Origin: Algisphaera sp039180025
GTDB lineage: Bacteria > Planctomycetota > Phycisphaerae > Phycisphaerales > Phycisphaeraceae
Direction: 5' to 3'
Length of the DNA: 64,000 bases
NCBI GenBank assembly: GCA_039180025.1
Contig: JBCDDZ010000015.1
Coordinates: 6,396-70,395, forward strand
Shown: one piece after another, positions 26,692-33,459 of the stretch
How positions within the stretch are numbered: the stretch's first letter is position 1
Layout of the letters: the number at the start of each line of letters is the position of its first letter
Made by a program: the position numbers and the translations under genes
Notes under the pieces: model-generated
What the model was told of the DNA's origin: nothing
What the model saw: only the letters and a program-made list of their open reading frames with translations
The model's database searches: none

Positions 26692-27183
26692 TCAGAACAG
26701 CGGCGGCTTGCCATTGGCGCGACGCCACGCCGAGAGCTGCCCCAGGTGGACCCCTTCGTGGCCGGTGAACATAAAGCCGACGAAGCTGCCAAGCGTGGGC
26801 AGCGCTTTGCGGCGGCGGGCGATGGGATTGGGCTGCTCGAGCACCTCGGCAGTCACCGCGCCGGCGGCGGACGCGGCGAGGTCGTGGGTTTCTTTCCAGA
26901 CGGACACCAGTTCGTCCCAGGCGGGGTAGCCCTCGGCACGGGCGGCGGGCTGGCTGCCCCCGCCGAACATCGGCTGCCAGGCGTCGGTATCGATCGCCGG
27001 GTTGCCGCCGAGCATCTTCACGCCGTGGCTGCCGACGACCGCGAGGTGTCCGATGATCCAGGCCGGGTGGTTACCGCCTTCGGTGTGGCTCGTAAACGCT
27101 TGCTCGTCGTCCAGGCCTTCGATAAGGTCTTCACCATAAGTCTGGAGAAAGCGGTAGATCTTGATTTCGTGATCGAGGGGCAT
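26692..27183 (-). CDS. DinB-like superfamily protein
   Basis: A 163-residue four-helix protein of the DinB/YfiT-like metal-binding superfamily. Candidate metal ligands are the His of NHPAWIIGHLAVV (near 39-46) and the two His of FTGHEGVHLGQLSAWRR (near 138-155), which fit the three-histidine pattern. Members include thiol transferases that use bacillithiol or mycothiol, but many are unassigned. It sits 38 bases after the ThiF-like gene on the same strand; a thiol-related role would suit the neighbourhood, but that is inference. The start MPLDHEIKIYRFLQTYGEDL fits the first helix. Confidence 0.8.
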   Translation of the reverse strand: MPLDHEIKIYRFLQTYGEDLIEGLDDEQAFTSHTEGGNHPAWIIGHLAVVGSHGVKMLGGNPAIDTDAWQPMFGGGSQPAARAEGYPAWDELVSVWKETHDLAASAAGAVTAEVLEQPNPIARRRKALPTLGSFVGFMFTGHEGVHLGQLSAWRRANGKPPLF

Positions 27184-27221
27184 CGGGTTCTTTCGTCGGG
27201 CGGTGGAGGAGGCGTGGCGTT

Positions 27222-28349
27222 TCAGGCGCCGACATATTTGGCGTAGACGGTTTTGGCGACATTGGCGCGTTGGGTGCCTTTGACGATGGCCCGGCCGTCG
27301 GTGAACAGCGTGAGCTCGTAGGGCTCGCCGTTGTCGACGATTTCGGCGCGGAGCATAAACTTATTGGCTTTCACGCTGCCGTGGGCCTCGAGTCGTTTGG
27401 CGATCTCGGCGAAGTCCAGCCTGGACGTTGCTGAGCCGTCGTCTTTGTGGGTGAGTTGAACCGCATTGCGGCCGCAGAGGGTGGTTGTGGAACTACCAAA
27501 CTTGCCGTCGAGAAACTCGAACTCCCGATGCTTACAGCAGCGGCAGTCGCCCACGTCGTAGGCCCGAGCCACTTTGAATTGGCGGATCGTATTCGCCCAC
27601 AGGTCGAGGTTGAGCATCGTGGGCGAGACCTGGCTGAGGTTGCCGGTGAGGATCTTCAATGCTTCGCTGACCTGATAATTCGCCACGATCGACACGGCCG
27701 GGCCGATCACGCCGGCGGTGTCACAGGTCGGATTCAGGCCGGGCGGCGGGGCTTGTTCGAAGATGCACCGCAGGCACGGCGTAGCCAAAGAACCCCCCGG
27801 CTGCGTCTCCCACGGCGTGTCCTGATCGGGTGTGTGCGGAAGGATGGCGTAGCTCGCCCCGACGGTGCCGACCGCCCCGCCGTAGACATAAGGGATACCG
27901 TGCTTGACCGCACAGTCGTTCGCGAGGTACCGCGTCTCGAAGTTGTCCACGCCGTCCACGATGATGTCAACCTTGCCGTACTCGGGCTGATTGATCCCCG
28001 CGAGGCTTTCAATGTTCGTGTGGTTGACGTCTTCAACGACCGCGGTGACTTTGACCTGCGAATTGATCTTGGCGATCTTGTTTTTGGCGGCGACGGCCTT
28101 GGGGATCGCGTGGGCGACGTCGTCTTCGTCGAAGAGGACCTGCCGCTGGAGGTTGGTCATCTCGATGAAATCGCGGTCGACGATAATCAGGTGCCCGACT
28201 CCCGCCCGGGCGAGCATGTTGGCAATCACCGTGCCCAATGCGCCGCAGCCCACGACGAGCGCGGTGCTGTCGAGTAGTTTGCGTTGGCCCGCTTCGCCGA
28301 AGCCGGGGAGGAGCATCTGCCGGTGGTAGCGGTCGAGGTCGTGGGTCAT
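27222..28349 (-). CDS. ThiF/MoeB/HesA-type adenylyltransferase (E1-like)
   Basis: Predicted to adenylate the C-terminal Gly of a ThiS/MoaD-type carrier before sulfur transfer. In 375 residues: nucleotide-binding GCGALGT (34-40), VDRDFIEMTNLQRQ (57-70) with the conserved Asn and Arg, DGVDNFETR (132-140), zinc ligands Cys192/195 (PCLRC) and Cys269/272 (DCRCC), and candidate active-site Cys209 in TCDTAGVIGP. The last 100 residues form an extra domain not typical of MoeB; no rhodanese domain is seen. Its start overlaps the acetyltransferase stop by 4 bases. The likely substrate is the ThiS-like protein encoded about 0.8 kb upstream in the same operon. Confidence 0.9.
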   Translation of the reverse strand: MTHDLDRYHRQMLLPGFGEAGQRKLLDSTALVVGCGALGTVIANMLARAGVGHLIIVDRDFIEMTNLQRQVLFDEDDVAHAIPKAVAAKNKIAKINSQVKVTAVVEDVNHTNIESLAGINQPEYGKVDIIVDGVDNFETRYLANDCAVKHGIPYVYGGAVGTVGASYAILPHTPDQDTPWETQPGGSLATPCLRCIFEQAPPPGLNPTCDTAGVIGPAVSIVANYQVSEALKILTGNLSQVSPTMLNLDLWANTIRQFKVARAYDVGDCRCCKHREFEFLDGKFGSSTTTLCGRNAVQLTHKDDGSATSRLDFAEIAKRLEAHGSVKANKFMLRAEIVDNGEPYELTLFTDGRAIVKGTQRANVAKTVYAKYVGA

Positions 28350-28795
28350 GGCGAGGCATCCCGGGCCGGATCGTCTTGTTTATCTTGGGTCAGGCGTTTG
28401 CCGAGGCTGATCACGTCGTCGGTTTCGTATCCGAGGGCGCGGTAAAAATCGACAACCTGTTGGTTGGATTGGCGGACCTGCAGGTTGATTTTGGGGCAAT
28501 TGAGTTTGGCCAGGGCCTGCTCGGCGGCGGCCATCATGTCACGGCCCCATCCCCGCCGGCGGTAGTCGGGGTGGACCGCGGCGTAGTTGATCCAGCCGCG
28601 GTGGCCTTCGTAGCCCGCCATGACGGTCGCGACGACACGGTCGTCTTCGACGCCGACGAGCAGGAGTTCGGGATCGACGTGCATCTTCCGCTGGATATCG
28701 CGCCACGGGTCGTTTTCGGGAACGACGAGGCCGCATTTCTTCCAGAGTTCGATAATCGACCCGACATCGGCGGGCACAAACGGGCGGATATCCAT
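28346..28795 (-). CDS. ypeA: GNAT acetyltransferase, YpeA-like
   Basis: A 149-residue GNAT-fold protein. It follows E. coli YpeA closely as I recall it: MDIRPFVPADVGSIIELWKK, VPENDPWRDIQRKM, GYEGHRGWINYAAVHPDYRR, the acetyl-CoA loop RRRGWGRDMM, CPKINLQV and the C-terminal LGYETDDVISLGKRL. The natural substrate of YpeA is not known to me. It overlaps the ThiF-like gene by 4 bases and starts 5 bases after the NIL gene, so it is firmly embedded in the sulfur-carrier operon and may modify a protein or small molecule of that pathway. Confidence 0.85.
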   Translation of the reverse strand: MDIRPFVPADVGSIIELWKKCGLVVPENDPWRDIQRKMHVDPELLLVGVEDDRVVATVMAGYEGHRGWINYAAVHPDYRRRGWGRDMMAAAEQALAKLNCPKINLQVRQSNQQVVDFYRALGYETDDVISLGKRLTQDKQDDPARDASP

Positions 28796-28800
28796 CGGTT

Positions 28801-29058
28801 TTATCCTACGACGAGCGAGCCACCCTCGACCGGGTCCACGCGTACGCCTTTATCTTCTAAAAAAGTGAGCGCGGCGGCGAGATGGTCGTCGTCTGGCGCG
28901 GTGAGTTGCAAGGCCATGATGCCGATCTTTGCGCTGACCGATGCCTGCCGCACATCGAACCGGACCGCGGGGTGGGCTTGGGAGAGCTGCCAGAGGACCG
29001 GCTGGTCCTGGCACCCGCCTTCGAAGGTGAGCCAGCATTTACGAGAAGCTTCGGGCAT
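28801..29058 (-). CDS. Stand-alone NIL-domain protein
   Basis: An 85-residue protein that fits the NIL domain (ferredoxin-like fold, also found at the C-terminus of the methionine importer ATPase MetN): RKCWLTFEGGCQDQPVLWQL, VRFDVRQASVSAKIGIMALQ and DDDHLAAALTFLEDKGVRVD match the strand-helix order. NIL domains in MetN bind methionine, and NIL-ferredoxin proteins are linked to homocysteine synthesis in methanogens (established knowledge). No Fe-S motif is present here. Position between the sulfur carrier and YpeA-like genes suggests a methionine sensor or pathway component. It begins 120 bases after the carrier gene. Confidence 0.8.
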   Translation of the reverse strand: MPEASRKCWLTFEGGCQDQPVLWQLSQAHPAVRFDVRQASVSAKIGIMALQLTAPDDDHLAAALTFLEDKGVRVDPVEGGSLVVG

Positions 29059-29178
29059 GACGGTTTCGATCTTTGGGGCTTCCCGGGCCGGATAAGCAGG
29101 AAAGCCGGTTGGCTGAATTGGATCCGGATACGGGGCCGTGTTCTGTATTTTGTTTTTCGGCGAAACAGATAGGCTTTT

Positions 29179-29472
29179 TCAACCGCCGGCAATGGCGGGC
29201 ACGATAGCGAGATGGTCGCCTTCTTTGACCGGGGTATCGAGGTTTTCCAAAAATCGGATGTCCTCGTCGTTCAGATAGATATTGATAAAGCGGTTCAGGT
29301 TGGTTTCGGTCTTGTAGAGCTTGGTACCAAACTCGGGATAGTCGGTCCGGAGCTTGCCCAGGATCTCTCCGACCGTGCCGCCGGCGACCTCGATCGAGGC
29401 CTGATCGTTGACCTGTGGACGCAGTGCGGACGGGATTTCAACGGCGAGGGTAGGGGCGGTGGTATCAGACAT
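29179..29472 (-). CDS. ThiS/MoaD-family sulfur carrier protein
   Basis: A 97-residue ubiquitin-fold protein ending in AIVPAIAGG, the exposed Gly-Gly tail that is adenylated and converted to a thiocarboxylate in this family. Other marks: TVGEILGKLRTDYPEFGTKL (helix 1), FINIYLNDEDIRFLENLDTP and VKEGDHLAIVPAIAGG. The ATG giving MSDTTAPTLAVEIP lies inside the 3' end of the threonine-synthase-like gene, an 8-base overlap that implies coupled translation. No C-terminal residue follows Gly-Gly, so a trimming JAMM protease would not be needed. MoaD (molybdopterin) and ThiS (thiamine) roles are less likely because no moa, moe or thi genes adjoin. Confidence 0.92.
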   Translation of the reverse strand: MSDTTAPTLAVEIPSALRPQVNDQASIEVAGGTVGEILGKLRTDYPEFGTKLYKTETNLNRFINIYLNDEDIRFLENLDTPVKEGDHLAIVPAIAGG

Positions 29473-30739
29473 GGGCGGGCTCGGCGTGGGATTGAGGAGT
29501 CGTTTGGATAAGTTGATCGAAGTCCGAGATTTTAGCGGGGATGGCCGGGGATTCGGGGAATTGACCGTCCATCGCTTCGAGGGTCTTGAGGCCGTTGCCG
29601 GTGATGCAGACACAGATCGGCTCGTCACGCGGGATACGGCCCGACTCGATGAGTTTGATCGCGCAGGCCATCGTGGTTCCGCCGGCGGGCTCGGTAAAGA
29701 TGCCTTCGTGTTCGGCCAAGAGTTTGATCGCCGAGAGGATTTCTGGGTCGCTGGCCGACGCACCGTAGCCGCGGCGCTCGGGGCTGCCGGATTCGCGGAT
29801 GTTTTTCAGGACGTAGTAACCGTCCGCGGGGTTGCCGATGGCGATGGACTTGGCAATCGTATCGGGCTTTTGAGGGCGGAAGAGTTCTTCGTTTTCCTCG
29901 AGCGCCGTGACGATGGGGTTGCATCCTTGAGCCTGGGCGCCATACATCGCCGGCTGATTGTCCTCGACCAATCCGAGGGTCATAAACTCTTGGTAAGCCT
30001 TCCATATTTTGGGCAGGATCGTCCCGCCGGCGACCGGCACCACCGTGTGTTTCGGTAGTTTCCAGCCGAGTTGCTCGGCGATTTCGAAGCCGTGGGTTTT
30101 TGCGCCCTCGGTATAAAAAGGTCGTAAGTTCACGTTCACGATCGCCCAATTGTATTTGTCCGCGATCTGCGAACACAGCCGATTGACGTCGTCGTAGTTG
30201 CCTTGGATCCGCACCACGCGAGGGCCGAAGACGTTCATCCCGACCATTTTGCCCGCCTCGAGGTCGTGGGGCACCATGACGCAGGCGTCCATCCCCGCCG
30301 CCGCGGCGTGGGCCGAGACGGAGTGAGCCAGGTTACCCGTGCTCGCGCAGCCCACGGTTTCGAAACCAAATTCGAAAGCCTTGGTGATCGCCACCGCAAC
30401 GACCCGGTCCTTATAAGAGAAGCTCGGGTAGTTGGCCGAGTCATCTTTGATATAGAGCTCATCGACCTCCAGGTGCCGGGCCAACCGGTCGGCTTTGATC
30501 AGCGGGGTCCAACCCGAATGCAGGCCCGAACGAGGCGCGCCTTCGATCGGGAGTAGATCACGGTAACGCCACAGCGATCGCGGCCCCGCCTCGATCGATT
30601 CGCGGGTCACGTGACCGCGCATCGCTTCGTAGTCGTAAACCACTTCCACGGGGCCGAAATCGGCATCGCAGATCGTGCGGGGTTCGATCGGGTAGTCGAT
30701 CCCGGATTCTTTCCCGCGGAGGGAATGGACATAGCTCAT
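29465..30739 (-). CDS. Threonine synthase homologue under SAM-riboswitch control; possible homocysteine synthase
   Basis: Fold-type II PLP enzyme of 424 residues, most similar to threonine synthase, which acts on O-phosphohomoserine. The PLP lysine is Lys110 in SFSYKDRVV; the phosphate-binding loop is ASTGNLAHS (near 132-140); VPVAGGTILPKIWK and EPAGGTTMAC complete the active site. The N-terminal segment resembles the zinc-ribbon of related synthases (CDADFGPVEVVYDY) but retains only one Cys. The start MSYVHSLRG follows a GAAGGG site buried in a hairpin. A SAM-I riboswitch upstream and an overlapping sulfur-carrier gene suggest that it may transfer sulfur to O-phosphohomoserine. Ordinary threonine synthase remains possible. 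Confidence 0.88.
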   Translation of the reverse strand: MSYVHSLRGKESGIDYPIEPRTICDADFGPVEVVYDYEAMRGHVTRESIEAGPRSLWRYRDLLPIEGAPRSGLHSGWTPLIKADRLARHLEVDELYIKDDSANYPSFSYKDRVVAVAITKAFEFGFETVGCASTGNLAHSVSAHAAAAGMDACVMVPHDLEAGKMVGMNVFGPRVVRIQGNYDDVNRLCSQIADKYNWAIVNVNLRPFYTEGAKTHGFEIAEQLGWKLPKHTVVPVAGGTILPKIWKAYQEFMTLGLVEDNQPAMYGAQAQGCNPIVTALEENEELFRPQKPDTIAKSIAIGNPADGYYVLKNIRESGSPERRGYGASASDPEILSAIKLLAEHEGIFTEPAGGTTMACAIKLIESGRIPRDEPICVCITGNGLKTLEAMDGQFPESPAIPAKISDFDQLIQTTPQSHAEPAHV

Positions 30740-30744
30740 TTGAT

Positions 30745-30784
30745 AAGCCCTTCGTTCGATCAATCAAGAGCGAGAGAAGGGCTA
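30745..30784 (-). promoter_or_regulatory. Hairpin sequestering the ribosome-binding site (expression platform)
   Basis: An 8-bp stem pairs AGCCCTTC-type sequence (plus-strand arms 30746-30753 and 30776-30783). On the mRNA the downstream arm is GAAGGGCT, the only Shine-Dalgarno-like sequence, ending about 6 bases before the ATG. A second stem, GACGTCC with GGATGTC, lies between it and the aptamer. No T-tract is present, pointing to translational rather than transcriptional control. Confidence 0.65.
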
Positions 30785-30821
30785 AGAGCGGGACGACATC
30801 CAAACGATCGGACGTCATACG

Positions 30822-30954
30822 ACCTCTTATCTTCCTCCCCGCGGGCCATCGGCCTCGAGAGGAGCGGGAGTTCGCACCAATTTCCTGGGTGTGACGTAAG
30901 GAAACGGCTGCGGTGACTTCACAGGGCCCATCCCTCGGTCACTCTTGATAAGTT
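30822..30954 (-). ncRNA. SAM-I (S-box) riboswitch aptamer
   Basis: Read on the minus strand: P1 strands CTTATCAAGAG and GGAAGATAAGAG, the kink-turn core GAGGGATGGGCCC followed by TGTGAAGTCACCGCAGCC, the P3 return GGAAATTGGTGCGAACTCCCG and an extended P4 (CTCC...GGAGG). Each conserved block of the SAM-I aptamer appears in the right order and spacing, immediately before the threonine-synthase-like gene. SAM binding is expected to lower expression of the downstream genes, as for methionine genes. Confidence 0.93.
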
Positions 30955-30998
30955 GCGTAAGCAGTTAAATTGTAGCGGCAGATCCTACCGAGCATAGC

Positions 30999-31027
30999 AC
31001 CATAGCCCGCTCTGCCTCCGGAGTCAA
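30999..31027 (-). promoter_or_regulatory. Candidate promoter of the SAM-riboswitch operon
   Basis: On the minus strand TTGACT (31022-31027) is separated by exactly 17 bases from TATGGT (30999-31004). It lies about 45 bases before the aptamer, a sensible distance for transcription to start just ahead of the riboswitch. Confidence 0.5.
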
Positions 31028-31282
31028 TCCCAGGCCCGCACATATTATGGAGCTGCATCTGAAACCAGGATCGCTTTGGCAAACGCTAAACGAGCGAGCC
31101 GAGGACCATATCCAAAATCTATCCGCTTACCTCGCCGCCGGATAAATCCTCGTGTGCGACGGCCGATCTCGATCCCTCTCGATGGCTGGTCTGACGAACA
31201 AATGCATGACTAGCTTGCCCCTCACCGCCTCTCGACGCGAATGAAAAACCGGCGAGCAGCGGCCACTTCGGGGGCCTCTGTC
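31028..31282. other. Non-coding stretch between divergent transcription units
   Basis: About 250 bases without a credible gene, tRNA or repeat. It probably serves as spacer and regulatory DNA between the riboswitch operon and the nusA side. Confidence 0.45.
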
Positions 31283-31310
31283 TTGACATCCGCCACGCAA
31301 ACCATACAGT
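31283..31310 (+). promoter_or_regulatory. Candidate strong promoter upstream of nusA
   Basis: A perfect TTGACA (31283-31288) is followed after 16 bases by TACAGT (31305-31310). It lies about 470 bases before nusA and may drive either that operon or a separate untranslated RNA ending at the terminator near 31.67 kb. Confidence 0.5.
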
Positions 31311-31316
31311 TAAAGG

Positions 31317-31676
31317 TTCGCTGCCGGGCATAGGGCTCGGCGGCGGCTTGAGGTTGATCGGATGCCGTACGCAATCACGATCCAAGGCACGGAACGGTCC
31401 CCCCGGTAATGGGCGGTTTATCCCCCCATCTCCGGCTCCCCGCTCCCGCCCCCTGTTGCCCCCACGTCCCCCACGGCCCGGAAGTTTTCCAGGCACGTCC
31501 GCGGATCGGGGCTCACCGGACGTCAGGCCTTGATCTGTTAAGGATCGGCTTCGGCTCCGGATCGGAGGCCGTGTCTATGCCGTAGCCCCTTGCGGAAAGC
31601 TCGCCCGCCGATGCTTTTCCCGTAACCCGGGTTCGACCTCAAGCCACGCGTGCCCTGTGCATGCCGTGGCTTTTTT
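31317..31676 (+). ncRNA. Possible untranslated RNA or long leader before nusA
   Basis: About 360 GC-rich bases run from just after the candidate promoter to a rho-independent terminator, with no plausible open frame. The cores of RNase P RNA, tmRNA, SRP RNA and 5S rRNA were looked for by eye and not found. It could be an attenuated nusA leader or a small RNA. The ends are estimates. Confidence 0.3.
31642..31676 (+). terminator. Rho-independent terminator or attenuator before nusA
   Basis: AGCCACG pairs with CGTGGCT, with further pairing inside the arms (CGTGC with GCATG), followed by six T. It stands 105 bases before the nusA start codon, so transcription from upstream must be attenuated or nusA has a second promoter. 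Confidence 0.8.
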
Positions 31677-31780
31677 GTGGACTTCATCCGGCCGCGAACC
31701 CGAGCGGCGACAACCCGACCAACCCGTCACCCGATTCGACATCCCGACGACACCCCGCCCAACGCACAGGACAGAAAAAC

Positions 31781-33319
31781 ATGAACGGCTCCGAAATGCT
31801 CCGCCTTATCGACTCGATCTCCCGCGACCGGAACGTGGAAAAAGAAACACTCATCGAAGACCTCGAGCAGGCTATGGTGTCTGCCGCCCGCAAGCATTAC
31901 AACGCCGTGGATACCGAAGACTTCACTTGTGAGATCGACCGCCTCAACGGCGAGATCAATATCTGGCGTGGTGAAGAGCCCATTGAACTCGAAGACCTCG
32001 GCCGCATCCCCGCGCAGACCGCAAAACAGGTCATGATCCAGCGATTCCGGGAAGACGAACGCGCTTCAATCTACAACGAATTTATCGACCGTGTCGGCGA
32101 ACTGGTCACCGGCATGGCGCAGCGTTACGAAGGCGGGGCGTTGGTCGTGCAGATCGGCCGGGCCGAGGGCTTTATGCCACGGAGCGAGCAAATCCCCGGC
32201 GAGCAGCACCAGCCCGGTGAGCGAGTCCGCTGCCTCATCCTTGATGTCCGTGACGCGGGCAACCAGGTCAAGATCGTCCTGAGCCGGGGCGACCCGAAGC
32301 TGATCCAGCGTCTTTTTGAGGTCGAAGTCCCCGAAGTCGCCGAGCGGATCATCGAGATTAGGGCCATGGCCCGTGAGCCGGGCCACCGGACCAAGCTCGC
32401 GGTCGCCTCGGTGGATTCGAAAGTCGACGCGGTCGGGGCCTGCGTCGGCGTCCGCGGCAGCCGCATCAAGAACATCGTCGACGAACTGGGGGGGGAAAAG
32501 ATCGACATCGTCCGCTGGAACGACTCGTCGCAGCTTCTGATTCAGAACTCGCTCAAGCCCGCCGAGGTCGTCGAGATTTCGCTCTGTTTCGAGCTCGGCC
32601 GAGCCACCGTGGTCGTCAACGAAGACCAGCTCTCGCTCGCCATCGGTAAACGCGGACAAAACGTCCGTCTCGCCGCACGGCTAACCAACTGGGACGTGGA
32701 CATCCTCACCCCCGCCGAGTTCACCAAGAGCCTCGACATCATGGAGGAGACGCTCAAAGCCATCGGCGACGTCAGCGAAGAACAAGTCGACCGCCTCGCG
32801 GCCCTGGGCATCATCAGCATCTTCGATGTCGAAGAAGTCGGCCCGGAATACCTGGGCGAAACCCTCGGCGTCGACGAAGCTAAGGCGCTCGAAATTATCG
32901 GCGTGGCCAGCGAAAAAGGAAAGACCGTCGCGGAAGACCAGGCCCGCGAGAAACAAGAAGCCGAGGCACGCAAAAAAGAAGAATTCAAGGCCCAGCAGGC
33001 CGCCATGGCCGCGGGCGGCGGCGGCGCAATCGACGACCTCCTCGGCGGTGCCGCGGCAGACGCGCCCGCTCCCCCGCCATCCGACGCCCCTGCCGACGGA
33101 GCCGGATCAATCATCGATATGCTCGAAGCGCGCCAAGAAGACCTCGTACCCCAGGAGGCTTCGGACGCCTCGGCACCCGAGCCCGAACCCGCAGGCAGCG
33201 AAGCCGATGAGGTCCTCGAAACCACCGGGGCACAGCAGGGCGACGCCGCGGAGGCCCTGGCCGACGAAACTCCCGCCGATGCCGGCACGGTAGCCTCTGA
33301 CGAAATCGACCCCAAGTGA
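31781..33319 (+). CDS. nusA: Transcription termination/antitermination factor NusA
   Basis: Binds RNA polymerase and modulates pausing, termination and antitermination. From the ATG chosen (MNGSEMLRLIDSISRDRNVE, with CAGGA upstream) it has 512 residues. An N-terminal polymerase-binding domain (1-130) is followed by S1 (about 135-200, LVVQIGRAEGFMPRSEQIPGE) and two KH domains (IRAMAREPGHRTKLAV, ACVGVRGSRIKNIVDELGGEKID, then LAIGKRGQNVRLAARLT). A C-terminal helical repeat (DRLAALGIISIFDVEEVG) and an Ala/Pro/Glu-rich tail of about 100 residues follow. rimP, usually just upstream, is absent. infB follows about 140 bases later. Confidence 0.96.
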   Translation: MNGSEMLRLIDSISRDRNVEKETLIEDLEQAMVSAARKHYNAVDTEDFTCEIDRLNGEINIWRGEEPIELEDLGRIPAQTAKQVMIQRFREDERASIYNEFIDRVGELVTGMAQRYEGGALVVQIGRAEGFMPRSEQIPGEQHQPGERVRCLILDVRDAGNQVKIVLSRGDPKLIQRLFEVEVPEVAERIIEIRAMAREPGHRTKLAVASVDSKVDAVGACVGVRGSRIKNIVDELGGEKIDIVRWNDSSQLLIQNSLKPAEVVEISLCFELGRATVVVNEDQLSLAIGKRGQNVRLAARLTNWDVDILTPAEFTKSLDIMEETLKAIGDVSEEQVDRLAALGIISIFDVEEVGPEYLGETLGVDEAKALEIIGVASEKGKTVAEDQAREKQEAEARKKEEFKAQQAAMAAGGGGAIDDLLGGAAADAPAPPPSDAPADGAGSIIDMLEARQEDLVPQEASDASAPEPEPAGSEADEVLETTGAQQGDAAEALADETPADAGTVASDEIDPK

Positions 33320-33459
33320 ACGACAACAAACCGAGTACAGGCTCAGAACGACTGAACCCGTCTTATCCGACGCTGACCACGCCTTGATTTTCCCGCGACC
33401 GCCCACCCCGGTGCGTCTCGCCAAAACGACCCTGCCCCCACCCGACCCCGGAGCGTGCC

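Noticed and set aside
31119..31496. 125-residue minus-strand open frame between the riboswitch and nusA
   Set aside because: Low-complexity Gly/Arg/Pro N-terminus, no ribosome-binding site, and it crosses the candidate nusA-side promoter; no family resemblance.
31317..31676. Possible RNase P RNA, tmRNA or SRP RNA before nusA
   Set aside because: None of the diagnostic cores for these RNAs was found on either strand; a GGTTCGAC match near 31630 lacks a T-stem.
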